From the NCBI GenBank assembly GCA_963728985.1, contig CAVSME010000009.1, positions 496,001 through 560,000 of the forward strand: 64,000 bases of DNA. The letters are read 5' to 3'. The stretch is from DASXAI01 sp963728985. Its GTDB lineage: Bacteria > Actinomycetota > Acidimicrobiia > Acidimicrobiales > Ilumatobacteraceae. Position 1 is the first letter of the stretch. Each line of letters opens with the position of its first letter. The notes beneath the pieces are model-generated. The model was given only the letters and a program-made list of their open reading frames with translations, did not search any database and was not told where the DNA came from. A program made the position numbers and the translations under genes. Below are positions 1 through 8,736 of the stretch, in pieces.

Positions 1-678
1 GAGCAGCAAGGCCGGCGAGTGGATGGCACCGGCGCACACCACAACAGCGGCCGCCTCCAGCTCCACGCCCGTGGTCAGCCGCACGCCGCTGGCCGCCCGT
101 CCGGTCAGCAGCACGGTGTCGACCGTGGCGTCGACGCGCACGCTGAGGTTGGGCCGACCGGCGGCGGCGTCGAGGTAGGCGTCGGCCACGGAGTACCGGC
201 GGGTGCCGGTGGCCGTCACCCGCACGGGCCGCACGGTCCGGCCGGCGGTGCCCGCGGCGACGGCGATCGCTTCGTTGACGGCTCCAGGGGCGGTGACCGG
301 GTGCGCCGGCAGCGTCGCCGCCACGCGGGCCATCGCGGCAACGAGATCGGCCGCCGACCACCCGGGGACGCCCCAGCGGTCGTAGTCGACCGGTGCCGGC
401 CACGCCGCCACCATGCCGTTGACCGCCGAGGACCCGCCGAGGCCGCGCCCTTGCAGGTAGGGCTGCGGGGCGTGGGCGTGAGTACGCGTCGCTGCGAGTC
501 CCGCCCACACGCGTCCAGGCTCGTCGAGGACGGCGAACGGGTCGACGCCCCTTCCCGTGTGCCCTCCAGGGCCCGCTTCGAGAAGCAGCACCTGGCGCCG
601 CGGATCCTCGGACAGGCGGGCGGCCACGACCGCACCGGTCGTCCCGGCGCCGACGACGATGACGTCCGCCCGGGGCAC
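1..678 (-). CDS. GMC family oxidoreductase, N-terminal part (cut by the window edge)
   Basis: FAD-dependent glucose-methanol-choline type oxidoreductase; the substrate cannot be told. The 226 codons present show the FAD-binding Rossmann motif VVGAGTTG at residues 8-15, the acidic ribose-binding end of beta-2 (LLLEAG, 31-36) and the GMC signature GRGLGGSSAVNG at 77-88. The C-terminal half, with the catalytic His, lies outside the window. The GTG start at 678 is chosen because it lies 2 bases after the stop of the upstream phosphatase gene and puts the FAD motif at the usual distance from the N-terminus. It is probably co-transcribed with the phosphatase. Confidence 0.85.
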   Translation of the reverse strand, partial: MPRADVIVVGAGTTGAVVAARLSEDPRRQVLLLEAGPGGHTGRGVDPFAVLDEPGRVWAGLAATRTHAHAPQPYLQGRGLGGSSAVNGMVAAWPAPVDYDRWGVPGWSAADLVAAMARVAATLPAHPVTAPGAVNEAIAVAAGTAGRTVRPVRVTATGTRRYSVADAYLDAAAGRPNLSVRVDATVDTVLLTGRAASGVRLTTGVELEAAAVVVCAGAIHSPALLL

Positions 679-680
679 GT

Positions 681-1325
681 TCAGGCGCGGGGCGTGTCGG
701 GCGGGAGCCCGTCGAGGTGGGCGGCGTCGTTGTAGCGCAGGAGCCGCCAGCGGGGGGCGTTGTGGAGCAGCTCGGTGATCGACGTGTTCGTCGTGCTGAG
801 CTCGAACACGCCGGCCATCGACACGTTGAGGAACGAGCGCAGCCCGGCATCGACCACGCCGGCATGGCAGGACACGACGATGGTGGCGCCCTCGTGCCGC
901 TGCGCCAACAGGTGCAGTGCGGTGGCGGCGCGGTGCTTGAACGCGGCCAGCGTCTCGCCACCGGGGAAGCCGACGATGTAGGGGTCGCCGGACCAGTCGG
1001 GCTGGCCGAAGCGCTCGACGAACGCGTCGAACGTCATGCCGTCGCACTCCTCGCCCGGCTCGTGCTCACCCAGGTCGGCGATCTGCTCGATCGGCAGCTC
1101 GCCGAGGGCGGGGGCGATGATCTCGGCCGTCTCGACGGCGCGCCGGATCGTGCTGGAGACGAGGACGTCGGCCTCGATCTCGCCGGTGCGGGCCAGCCGA
1201 GCGGCCAGCGCTTCGGCCTGCTTGCGACCGAGCGGCGAGAGGCCGCCGCACGTGCGCACGCCGCCGATGCGGCGTTCCACGGTGGACACGGACTCGCCGT
1301 GGCGGATCAGCACGAGCCGGGTCAT
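681..1325 (-). CDS. Histidine phosphatase family protein (phosphoglycerate-mutase-like)
   Basis: 214-residue member of the histidine phosphatase superfamily, probably cytosolic, removing phosphate through a phospho-His intermediate. The catalytic RHGES is at residues 8-12. The second catalytic His is in VSCHAGVV near residue 153, and a GE-rich acid/base region follows residue 80. The family covers cofactor-dependent mutases and many broad phosphatases; nothing here selects one substrate. It precedes the GMC gene by 2 bases and follows the VWA gene, all on the minus strand. A -10-like TAGCCT (minus strand, 1335-1340) sits 9 bases before the ATG, so a very short leader is likely. Confidence 0.85.
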   Translation of the reverse strand: MTRLVLIRHGESVSTVERRIGGVRTCGGLSPLGRKQAEALAARLARTGEIEADVLVSSTIRRAVETAEIIAPALGELPIEQIADLGEHEPGEECDGMTFDAFVERFGQPDWSGDPYIVGFPGGETLAAFKHRAATALHLLAQRHEGATIVVSCHAGVVDAGLRSFLNVSMAGVFELSTTNTSITELLHNAPRWRLLRYNDAAHLDGLPPDTPRA

Positions 1326-1348
1326 GGCCCGTCGAGGCTACCGCCCCG

Positions 1349-2783
1349 TCACGCCAATTTCTCGACGAACCCTTCGAGCTGGCGCAGGTTGCGGCACTCG
1401 TACACACCGTCGGTGTGCACGCCGTACTCGCCGACGATGGAGTCGCCGGTGTTCCAGTACGAGCGGGGTTCGGGGTTCAGCCAGTAGACGTGGCGAGCCT
1501 TCTGTTGCATCTCCTTGATGACCCACGACTGGGCGGCGTGGTAGTTGTTCCGGGCGTCGCCGAGCAGCAAGACGGTGGTCTTCGGCCCCACCTCACGGCC
1601 GTGGCGCTCCCAGAACACCTCGAAGGCATGGCCGTAGTCCGAGTGGCCGTCGACCCAGACCACGTCGGCCTCGGTGTTCACGCGATGCACGGCCTCGGTG
1701 ATGTCCTCCACGCCACGGAAGTACTCGGTCACCTCGTCGATGCCGTCGATGAACACGAACGAGCGGACCTTCGAGAACTGGTTCTGCATGGCGTAGACGA
1801 GGTGCAGGGTGAAGCGGGCGAACGCGGCGACGGAGCCGGAGATGTCGGCCACCACCATCAGCTCCGGCTTCGACGGGCGCGGGTAGCGGAACTTCGGATC
1901 GGCCGGGACGCCGCCGTACGACAGCGAGTGCCGCATCGTGTTGCGGAAGTCGAGCGGACCCTTGCGGCCGTGACGGCGCTTGCGGGCGAGGCGGGCGGCC
2001 AGCTTGCGGGTGAGCGGCTGCAGCGCCTTGCGCAGCGACAGCATCTCTTCCCGGCTGGCGTGCATGAAGTCCACGTCTTCGGGCAGCGGCTTGCGCAGCG
2101 TCTTGGACATGGCGTCGACGCCCCGGTCGGCCACCAGGCGCCGGCGGATTCTCGGCTTCGATCTCCTTCTTGAACTTCTCGATGCGACCCTCGTACTCGT
2201 CGCGCTCCAGCCGCTCTTCCAGCTGGGTCAGCTCGCCCTTGACCTGCTCGCGAGTGGCGTCCATGAGCTTCTCGAGCATGCCGTCGAGGTCGAGGTTCCG
2301 GAGCGTGCGGTAGAGGTAGTACGTGCCGCCGACGGGCCGGCCGGGCTCCATGCCGGCGAAGCGCGACACGGCCTGGCGGGCCATGGCCCGCATCATGGCC
2401 TCGTCGCCGTTGAGCAGGGCCTGGTACAGCATCATGGCCAGCTCTTCGGGCGTCAGTGAATCCATGATCCCGCCGCCCTGACGACCCTCGCCCTGCTGCT
2501 GCAGCTGCTCTTGCATCTGGCGCCAGAACTCGTCGGGATCGTCCTCGTCGGCGATGTTGTACTGGGGGCCGCGCAGGCTGAAGTACACCTCGAAGACGGT
2601 CTCGAACGAGCGCCAGTGAGCGTTGTTCTTGACCAGCGTGGCCGCCAGGGCGTACTTGAACGCCTCGCGATCCTCGATCGGGATGTGCTGGACGGCCTCC
2701 ATGGCATCGAGGTTCTCCGTGAGCGACACGGGCAACCCCGCCGTCCGCAATTCCTGGATGAACCCAGCCATGAGGTCGAGCAT
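1349..2783 (-). CDS. VWA domain (CoxE-like) protein, partner of MoxR; apparent frameshift
   Basis: Cytosolic protein with an N-terminal helical region and a C-terminal von Willebrand factor A domain. The metal-site motif DISGSV follows VVAD. It pairs with the MoxR ATPase just upstream, and such pairs act as chaperones that mature metalloenzymes or complexes. The ATG at 2783 overlaps the ATPase stop (TAATG), implying translational coupling. The frame breaks near 2146: the first part reads to ...KKEIEAEN and the rest continues as RRRLVADRGVDAMSK in the +1 frame. Total length is 3n+1, so one extra base (CC for C) explains it. Corrected product about 477 residues, matching the family. Sequence error or real mutation cannot be distinguished. 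Confidence 0.8.
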
Positions 2784-3655
2784 TACTTCGACTCCACCGC
2801 CAGCTCCTTCGCCGCCTTGGCGATGTCCGTCTGGTACTTCAGCAGGATGTGGAGCGTCTCCTTGGCCTGCTGAGCGTCGATGTGCTCGATCCCGAGGAGC
2901 ACGAGGGTGCGGGCCCAGTCGATGGTCTCGCTCACGCTCGGGGCCTTCTTCAGCTCGAGCTGGCGGATCGAGCGCACGATGCGGGCGATCTGGTCGGCCA
3001 GGTTGGCGCTGACGCCAGGCACCTTGGTGAGCACGATCTCCTTCTCGCGGTCGAGATCGGGGTAGTCGACGTGGAGGTAGAGGCACCGGCGCTTGAGGGC
3101 CTCGGAGAGCTCGCGCGTGTTGTTGGAGGTGAGGAAGACGAGGGGGATCTGGGTGGCGGCCACCGTGCCCAGCTCCGGGATCGAGACCTGGTAGTCGGAC
3201 AGGATCTCGAGCAGCAGGGCCTCGGTCTCCACCTCGACGCGGTCGACCTCGTCGATGAGCAGCACGACGGTGTCCTCGGACCGGATCGCCTCGAGCAGCG
3301 GCCGGGTGAGGAGGAACTCCTCGCTGAAGATGTCGTCGTGCATCTCGGCCCAGCCGTCGGACTGGCGATCGGCCTGGATGCGCAGCAGCTGCTTCTTGTA
3401 GTTCCACTCGTAGAGCGCCTTGGACTCGTCGAGGCCCTCGTAGCACTGCAGGCGGATCAGGCGAGCGCCCGTCATCTCGGCCACTGATTTGGCCAGCTGG
3501 GTCTTGCCGGTGCCGGCCGGCCCCTCCACGAGGACCGGCTTCTGGAGGCGATCGGCGAGGTACACCACGCCGGCGATGCCGTCGTCAGCCAGGTAGCTGA
3601 CGCTCTTCAGCCCGTCGCGCACCTCGGGCACGGTCTCGAATTGGTAGCCGCTCAT
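2783..3655 (-). CDS. MoxR family AAA+ ATPase
   Basis: 290-residue AAA+ ATPase of the MoxR class. Walker A GPAGTGKT is at 45-52, Walker B VVLLIDEVDR at 130-139, and a sensor-1 Asn lies in FLTSNNTRELSEALKRRC. It probably acts in the cytosol with the VWA protein encoded immediately downstream to load metal or remodel a target enzyme; the target is unknown. A -10-like TAAGGT (minus strand, plus coordinates 3662-3667) lies 6 bases before the ATG, the spacing of a leaderless transcript. It probably heads the run ATPase-VWA-phosphatase-GMC. Confidence 0.9.
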   Translation of the reverse strand: MSGYQFETVPEVRDGLKSVSYLADDGIAGVVYLADRLQKPVLVEGPAGTGKTQLAKSVAEMTGARLIRLQCYEGLDESKALYEWNYKKQLLRIQADRQSDGWAEMHDDIFSEEFLLTRPLLEAIRSEDTVVLLIDEVDRVEVETEALLLEILSDYQVSIPELGTVAATQIPLVFLTSNNTRELSEALKRRCLYLHVDYPDLDREKEIVLTKVPGVSANLADQIARIVRSIRQLELKKAPSVSETIDWARTLVLLGIEHIDAQQAKETLHILLKYQTDIAKAAKELAVESK

Positions 3656-3705
3656 GTATCGACCTTACCGGTGGCCTTGACTTGGGGGTCAATCCAGCCG
3701 CAGCC

Positions 3706-4923
3706 CTACGGGAGGGAGCGGGCCCGGAGGCGGAAGCGCAGCGGGGCCTCGGCGTACTCCTCCATGGCGTGGGCCAGCCAGCCGGCGCAGCGGCCGATGG
3801 CGAACACCGCTTCTCCGGCGTCGGCGCCCATGCCTCCCGCGTAGGCCAGGACGCCGAGTGCGAAGTCCACGTTGGGCTGGACGCCGGCCCGGTCGACCAC
3901 GGCGTCGAGCACGGCGGCGGCGACGTCGAGCCGGCCGCCGTCGAACCCGTCGCTCTCGACCAGGTCGAGCAGCGCCGGCGCTCGCGGGTCGCCGGCCGGG
4001 TAGAGCTGGTGGCCGAAACCGGGCAGCCGTTCACCATGGCGCAGGCGGCGCACCACGGCGGCGTCCACGCCGTCGGCTTCGGCATCGACGAGCAGAGCGT
4101 GGACCAGCTCGCTCACCGTGCCGTGCAGTGGCCCGTCCAGGGCCCCGAGGCCGGCACCGATGGCCGCGTACGGGTTGGCCCGCGTCGACGCCGCCACCCG
4201 CACGGCGAACGTCGACGTGGCCAGTTCGTGATCAGCACACAGCACCAACGCACCGTTGAGGGCGCGGATGGCCGATTCGGTCGGCGGGCGGTCGGTCAGC
4301 CGGAGCCACAGGTGTGAGGCCAGCGCGGCGTGGGGCGGCCGCCCGGCGAGCACCAGCGGCTCGGGCCGGCGCCGCCGCCCCTGCCACTCGAGTGATTCGA
4401 GCACCGCCGCCACGAGGCCCCGGCCGCATGCCATGACCGACGCCGCCGCCAGCTCGAAGCGCAGCGGATCCGTCACCGCGGCGACGTCGACGGCCAGCCG
4501 GATCCGGTCCAGCAGGCGGGCGCCCGGCGGCATCGCTTCGACCACGGCGGCGACGGCCGCTTCGGCCGCCGGGCTGGCGCTCCAACGCTCCCACGTCGTG
4601 TCGCCCGTCCACAGGAGCGCGGCGACCGATTCGTACGGCTGGGTCCGGGCCAGTTCGGGCGCCAGCCGGCCGCGGTAGCGAAGCTCGCCGTCGGCGATGG
4701 AGCTCACGGCGGTGGCGATCGTGAGCTCCTGCGCCGAGTCGCGCCCGACCCTCGAGCGGCGCAGGAGGGCGTCCACCTCGGCGGGGTCGAAGACGCTGCC
4801 CCGCCCGCTGGCCGCCGGATAGCTGCGCAGCAGGCCCCGGCTCACATAGGCGTAGAGGGTCTGCCGCTTCACGCCGAGGCGAGCGGCGGCCTCAGCTGCA
4901 TCGAGCCGTGGACGTTCATTCAT
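3706..4923 (-). CDS. Citrate synthase-fold protein with N-terminal helix-turn-helix
   Basis: 405 residues. Residues about 8-60 form a MerR/excisionase-like HTH (AARLGVKRQTLYAYVSRGLL). The rest is a citrate synthase domain. Its catalytic-type residues are present: His in GPLHGTVSELVH, His in LPGFGHQLYPAGDPR and Asp in PNVDFALG. The C-terminus is short (ends RFRLRARSLP). Such fusions occur in actinobacteria and proteobacteria without a settled role. It could be an enzyme, or a regulator sensing an acyl-CoA or oxo-acid through the synthase fold. It diverges from a stand-alone citrate synthase across a 65-bp region full of palindromes, so autoregulation is plausible. TAGGTT (minus strand, 4930-4935) is 6 bases from the ATG. 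Confidence 0.85.
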   Translation of the reverse strand: MNERPRLDAAEAAARLGVKRQTLYAYVSRGLLRSYPAASGRGSVFDPAEVDALLRRSRVGRDSAQELTIATAVSSIADGELRYRGRLAPELARTQPYESVAALLWTGDTTWERWSASPAAEAAVAAVVEAMPPGARLLDRIRLAVDVAAVTDPLRFELAAASVMACGRGLVAAVLESLEWQGRRRRPEPLVLAGRPPHAALASHLWLRLTDRPPTESAIRALNGALVLCADHELATSTFAVRVAASTRANPYAAIGAGLGALDGPLHGTVSELVHALLVDAEADGVDAAVVRRLRHGERLPGFGHQLYPAGDPRAPALLDLVESDGFDGGRLDVAAAVLDAVVDRAGVQPNVDFALGVLAYAGGMGADAGEAVFAIGRCAGWLAHAMEEYAEAPLRFRLRARSLP

Positions 4924-4988
4924 GATGACAACCTAGTTGATAGTTGATCAACGTTGACGATGTTCGTCAATAGGATCATGCTTGATCC
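4924..4988. promoter_or_regulatory. Divergent promoter/operator region between two citrate-synthase-type genes
   Basis: 65 bp between the HTH-citrate synthase (minus) and the stand-alone citrate synthase (plus). It holds a perfect 10-bp palindrome GTTGATCAAC (4943-4952) preceded by a second GTTGATA half-site (4936-4942), and a perfect 7-3-7 inverted repeat TTGACGA-TGT-TCGTCAA (4954-4970). TAGGTT for the minus gene overlaps the left end (4930-4935). For the plus gene the best pair is TTGACG (4954-4959) with CATGCT (4977-4982) at 17-bp spacing, 6 bases before the ATG; this pair is weak. The inverted repeats are suitable operators for the adjacent HTH protein. Confidence 0.6.
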
Positions 4989-6119
4989 ATGACAACAATG
5001 ATGGATGTACCCCCCGGGCTGGCCGGGGTTGCGGTCGCCGAGACCGCCGTTGGCGATGTCCGCGGCGAAGAGGGCTTCTACCACTACCGCCAATATGACG
5101 CCTGCGAGCTGGCGCGCACGAGCACGTTCGAGGACGTCTGGCAGCTGATGATCGACGGCGCACTGCCCACCGACGGCGCCGAGCGAGCAGCCTTCGCCGC
5201 CGAGGTGGGGGCGTGGCGGACCCTGCCCCCGCTGGTCGCCCGGGTGATCGCCGGGCTGGCACCGCTGGGATCCCCGGATGCCGAGCTGCGGTCGGCCATC
5301 GCCGCCGTGGGCGCCGCCCGAAGCCTCCGCCCCATCGGCGACCTCACACCGGCGCAGCGCCGGACCGACGCGCTGGCCATCGCGGCGGCGGTGCCCACCG
5401 CCACGGCGGCCCTCTACCGCCACCGCCACGGCCTCGACCCGGTGCCGCCCGACCCCGGCCGGCCGGCAGTGGAGGACTACCTCCGCCAGGTCAGCGGCAA
5501 CGAGCCGGAGGCGACGGCAGTGCGGGCCCTCGAGCAGTACCTCATCAGCACCATCGACCACGGCTTCAACGCGTCGACCTTCACGGCGCGGGTCGTCGCT
5601 TCCACCGCCGCCGACACCGGCGCGTCGGTGGTAGCCGCCCTCGGCGCGCTCAGTGGGCCCCGCCACGGCGGCGCGCCGAGCCGGGTGCTCGACCTGCTCG
5701 ACACCGTCGGTCGGGCCGATCGGGCGGCGGCGTACGTGCGCGCCGAGATGGACGCCGGCCGGCGCATCCCTGGCTTCGGTCACGCCGTCTACCGCTCCCA
5801 CGACCCCCGCTCGCAGCTCTTGCAGGAAGTCGCGCAGACCATCGGTGGCCCCCGCGCCGAGCTGGCGGCCGAAGTGGAAGGCATCGTCGTCGCCGAGCTG
5901 GCCCGCCGGTACCCGGATCGCCGCCTCGTCACCAACGTCGAGTTCTGGGCGGCGGTGGTGCTGGAGCAGGCGGGGGTGCCCCGCCCGTTGTTCACGTCGA
6001 CCTTCGCCGTCGCCCGCGTAGTCGGCTGGACCGCCAACATCCTCGAGCAGGCCACCGACTCCAAGATCATCCGCCCGGCCGCCCACTACGTGGGACCCGA
6101 TGTCGTCCGTGCTCGCTGA
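4989..6119 (+). CDS. Citrate synthase / 2-methylcitrate synthase family protein
   Basis: 376-residue cytosolic enzyme condensing an acyl-CoA with an oxo-acid (oxaloacetate in known members). Substrate-site His residues lie in GPRHGGAPSRV and IPGFGHAVYRSHDPRS. At the catalytic Asp position (NVDF in most members) it reads TNVEFWAA, i.e. Glu; I cannot tell whether this is subfamily-typical. The C-terminal IIRPAAHYVGP resembles the usual IRPRxxYVGP end. Translation is closely linked to the CoA transferase gene, which starts 20 bases before this stop. The pairing with a CoA transferase suggests CoA-thioester metabolism rather than plain TCA function. Confidence 0.88.
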   Translation: MTTMMDVPPGLAGVAVAETAVGDVRGEEGFYHYRQYDACELARTSTFEDVWQLMIDGALPTDGAERAAFAAEVGAWRTLPPLVARVIAGLAPLGSPDAELRSAIAAVGAARSLRPIGDLTPAQRRTDALAIAAAVPTATAALYRHRHGLDPVPPDPGRPAVEDYLRQVSGNEPEATAVRALEQYLISTIDHGFNASTFTARVVASTAADTGASVVAALGALSGPRHGGAPSRVLDLLDTVGRADRAAAYVRAEMDAGRRIPGFGHAVYRSHDPRSQLLQEVAQTIGGPRAELAAEVEGIVVAELARRYPDRRLVTNVEFWAAVVLEQAGVPRPLFTSTFAVARVVGWTANILEQATDSKIIRPAAHYVGPDVVRAR

Positions 6120-7464
6120 CGTCTGGCTCGGGGTCGGTGGTGATCCTGGCGCCCTCGATCGCGTCGCCGTGAGCGGCCCCCGCCACCTGCTGCCATCACC
6201 GTTCCTCGTGACCCCGGCCGCCACCGCTGCCATCGGCGCGGCCACGCTGGCGGTCGCCGAGTTGACCAGGCTCCGCGGCACGGTCAGTCTCGACACGGTG
6301 CACGCCAGTGCGGCCGTGCGCTGCGAGCGCTACGTGTCGATCGCGGGCGGGGCGCCGCCGCCGATGTGGGACGCCGTGGCCGGCGACTACCGAACGGCGG
6401 ACGGCTGGATCCGGTTGCACACCAACTACGTCCAGCACCGCGACCCGGCGCTGAGGGTGCTGGGCGTCGGGCCCGAGCGCGACGCCGTCGCCGCCGCGGT
6501 GAAGACCTGGACGGCCAATGAGTTGGAAGCGGCGGTGGTGGCCGCTGGCGGTTGCGCGGCAGCCCTCCGCACCACCGACGAGTGGCACGCCCACGAGCAC
6601 GGCCGGCGCGTCGGCGAGCGGTCGCTGGTGGGCATCGAGCGGCTGGGTGACGCCCCGCCCGGCCACCTCTCCGCGGGCGGCGACGCGCCGCTGGCCGGCC
6701 TGCGCGTCCTCGACCTGACCCGCGTCTTCGCCGGTCCCGTCGCGACGCGCTTCCTCGCCGCGTGGGGCGCCGACGTCCTACGGGTGGAGGCACCGGCGTT
6801 CGACGAGATCGAGCTCTTGTTCGTCGAGGTCGGGTTCGGCAAGCGGTCGTGCGCACTGGATCTCCGGCGCGGGCAAGATCGCGAGGCGTTCGAGGCGCTC
6901 GTCGCCGGCGCCGACGTGGTGGTGCACGGCTACCGGCCCGGCGCGCTGCGGGGCCTCGGTTACCCCCCGGAGGCGCTGGCGGCGCTGCGGCCGGGTCTCG
7001 TGGTAGCGAGCCTCTCGGCGTACGGCGCCGCGGGACCGTGGGCGGAGCGCCGCGGCTTCGACAGCCTCGTGCAGATGTCGGCCGGCATCGCCGCCGAGGG
7101 CGCGGCCGCCGCCGGTGCCGATCGTCCGGTACCGCTCCCCTGCCAGCTCCTCGACCACGCCACGGGCTACCTGCTGGCGCTCGGTGCGCTGCGGGCCCTG
7201 CAGCGCCAGCGCCGCGAGGGTGGCTCGTGGAACGTCACGCTGTCGCTCGCTCGCACCGCGCTGTGGCTCGACGGTCTGGGCCGCGACCAGGAGGGCTTCG
7301 CCCGGCCGCAGCCCGATTTGGCCGACGGCGATCGCTGGTGCCTGGTGTCGCCGACATCGTGGGGCGACGTGCGCCACCTCGGCCCACCCGGGGCCATCGG
7401 AAAGCTGCGGCCGTGCTGGCGCCGCCCACCGAGCCGCCCGGGTGCGGACCCGCCCGCCTGGTAG
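6100..7464 (+). CDS. CaiB/BaiF family (class III) CoA transferase
   Basis: 454 residues. A recognisable class III CoA transferase N-terminal segment, LAGLRVLDLTRVFAGPVATRFLAAWGADVLRVE in type, begins only near residue 200; the segment before it carries the remainder of the fold, so the domain order looks permuted relative to single-domain members. These enzymes move CoA between carboxylic acids through an aspartyl-CoA intermediate; the donor and acceptor here are unknown. It overlaps the citrate synthase gene by 20 bases, which implies co-expression. It converges with proA, its stop lying 3 bases from the proA stop, so no separate terminator fits between them. Confidence 0.82.
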   Translation: MSSVLADVWLGVGGDPGALDRVAVSGPRHLLPSPFLVTPAATAAIGAATLAVAELTRLRGTVSLDTVHASAAVRCERYVSIAGGAPPPMWDAVAGDYRTADGWIRLHTNYVQHRDPALRVLGVGPERDAVAAAVKTWTANELEAAVVAAGGCAAALRTTDEWHAHEHGRRVGERSLVGIERLGDAPPGHLSAGGDAPLAGLRVLDLTRVFAGPVATRFLAAWGADVLRVEAPAFDEIELLFVEVGFGKRSCALDLRRGQDREAFEALVAGADVVVHGYRPGALRGLGYPPEALAALRPGLVVASLSAYGAAGPWAERRGFDSLVQMSAGIAAEGAAAAGADRPVPLPCQLLDHATGYLLALGALRALQRQRREGGSWNVTLSLARTALWLDGLGRDQEGFARPQPDLADGDRWCLVSPTSWGDVRHLGPPGAIGKLRPCWRRPPSRPGADPPAW

Positions 7465-7467
7465 CGG

Positions 7468-8712
7468 CTACCGGCGCACCTGCCCGTCGCCCTCGACGAT
7501 GTACTTGAGCGTGGTGAGCTCGCGCAGGCCCATCGGCCCGCGGGCGTGGAGCTTCTGCGTGCTGATGCCGATCTCCGCCCCGAAACCGAACTCCTCACCG
7601 TCGACGAAGCGCGTCGACGCGTTCACGAGCACGGCCGCCGCATCAACCTCGCTGGTGAATCGGCTGGCGGCGGCCAGGTCACCAGTCACGATGGCCTCCG
7701 AGTGTCCGGTGCCGTACCGGCCGATGTGGTCGATGGCGGCGTCGATCGACGGCACCACCCGCACCGCCAGCTTCAGCGCCAGGAACTCCGAGGCATAGTC
7801 GTCTTCGGTGGCCTCGCCCATCGGGACCAGGGCACGAGCGGCGTCGTCGCCCACCAGCTCCACCCCGTCGAGCGCGGCCGCCGCCCGGGGCAGGAAGGCG
7901 GTCGCCACCGACTCGTGCACGAGCAGGCTCTCGGCGGCGTTGCAGACACTGGGCCGTTGCGTCTTGGCGTTCACCACGATGTCGAGCGCCATGTCGAGAT
8001 CGGCCGAGGCATCGACGTAGACGTGGCAGTTGCCGTCGCCGTCGATCACGTACGGCACCGTGGCGTGTTCGAGGATCGAGGCGATCAGTGAAGGCCCGCC
8101 CCGCGGCACGAGGCAGTCGATCACGCCGCGCAGGCGCATGAAGTCGACCGCCGACTGGCGAGACGTGTCGTCGACGAGCACGACAGCGTCCTCGGGCAGG
8201 CCCGCCTTGGCCCCGCCTTCGCGCAGCACAGCGGCGATGGCGAGGTTCGACGAGATGGCCCCCGAGGAGCCCCGCAGGAAGGCGACGTTGCCACTCTTGA
8301 TGCACAGGGCGGCGGCGTCGCTGGTGACGTTGGGCCGGTTCTCGTAGATGATGCCGACGACGCCGAGCGGCACCCGTACGCGGCGGATGCGCAGGCCGTT
8401 CGGGCGGACCCAGCCGTCGGTGATCTCGCCGACCGGATCGGGCAGCGCCGCCACCTTGCGCAGGCCGGTGGCCATGGCCTCCACCCGCGCCGCGGTGAGC
8501 CGGAGGCGGTCGATCACCGTGGCCGTCGTGCCGCTGTCCTCGGCCCGGCGCACGTCGGTGGCGTTGGCCTCGAGCACCTCGGCCGAGCGCTCGAGCAGCA
8601 GGTCGGCAGCAGCATGCAGCGCGGCGTCCTTGGCGGCGGTGGACGCTGCCGCCAGCGGGCGGACGGCAGCCTTCGCCCGCGCGCCGAGGCCGTGGATCCC
8701 GAGTTCGGTCAC
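7468..8712 (-). CDS. proA: Gamma-glutamyl phosphate reductase (proline biosynthesis)
   Basis: 414 residues, the usual length. Catalyses NADPH reduction of gamma-glutamyl phosphate to glutamate semialdehyde, the second step to proline. It has the aldehyde-dehydrogenase fold: dinucleotide region IIYENRPNVTSDAAALCIKSG, the nucleophile Cys in RPSVCNAAESLL, and a typical end (GPMGLRELTTLKYIVEGDG type). proB lies about 3 kb away on the same strand, separated by murJ, a small gene and pspA. The GTG start at 8712 follows a -10-like TACGCT by exactly 7 bases, so the mRNA is probably leaderless; this promoter overlaps that of divergent murJ. Confidence 0.95.
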   Translation of the reverse strand: MTELGIHGLGARAKAAVRPLAAASTAAKDAALHAAADLLLERSAEVLEANATDVRRAEDSGTTATVIDRLRLTAARVEAMATGLRKVAALPDPVGEITDGWVRPNGLRIRRVRVPLGVVGIIYENRPNVTSDAAALCIKSGNVAFLRGSSGAISSNLAIAAVLREGGAKAGLPEDAVVLVDDTSRQSAVDFMRLRGVIDCLVPRGGPSLIASILEHATVPYVIDGDGNCHVYVDASADLDMALDIVVNAKTQRPSVCNAAESLLVHESVATAFLPRAAAALDGVELVGDDAARALVPMGEATEDDYASEFLALKLAVRVVPSIDAAIDHIGRYGTGHSEAIVTGDLAAASRFTSEVDAAAVLVNASTRFVDGEEFGFGAEIGISTQKLHARGPMGLRELTTLKYIVEGDGQVRR

Positions 8713-8736
8713 AACCCCCAGCGTACGATGCCGACC
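8713..8736. promoter_or_regulatory. Overlapping divergent leaderless promoters of proA and murJ
   Basis: Only 24 bp separate GTG of proA (8712) from GTG of murJ (8737). Plus-strand -10-like TACGAT is at 8724-8729 with a 7-base spacer to GTG 8737. Minus-strand -10-like TACGCT occupies 8720-8725 with a 7-base spacer to GTG 8712. Both sit on the palindrome CGTACG (8722-8727), so one polymerase would exclude the other. The alternative murJ ATG at 8728 lies inside the -10 and would not be on a transcript started here. Confidence 0.6.

Noticed and set aside
6196..7377. Long open frames antisense to the CoA transferase, tRNA-island and other GC-rich genes
   Set aside because: Low-complexity Arg/Ala/Gly/Pro or His/Asp/Val-rich translations typical of non-coding frames in high-GC DNA; the opposite frame has recognised domains.
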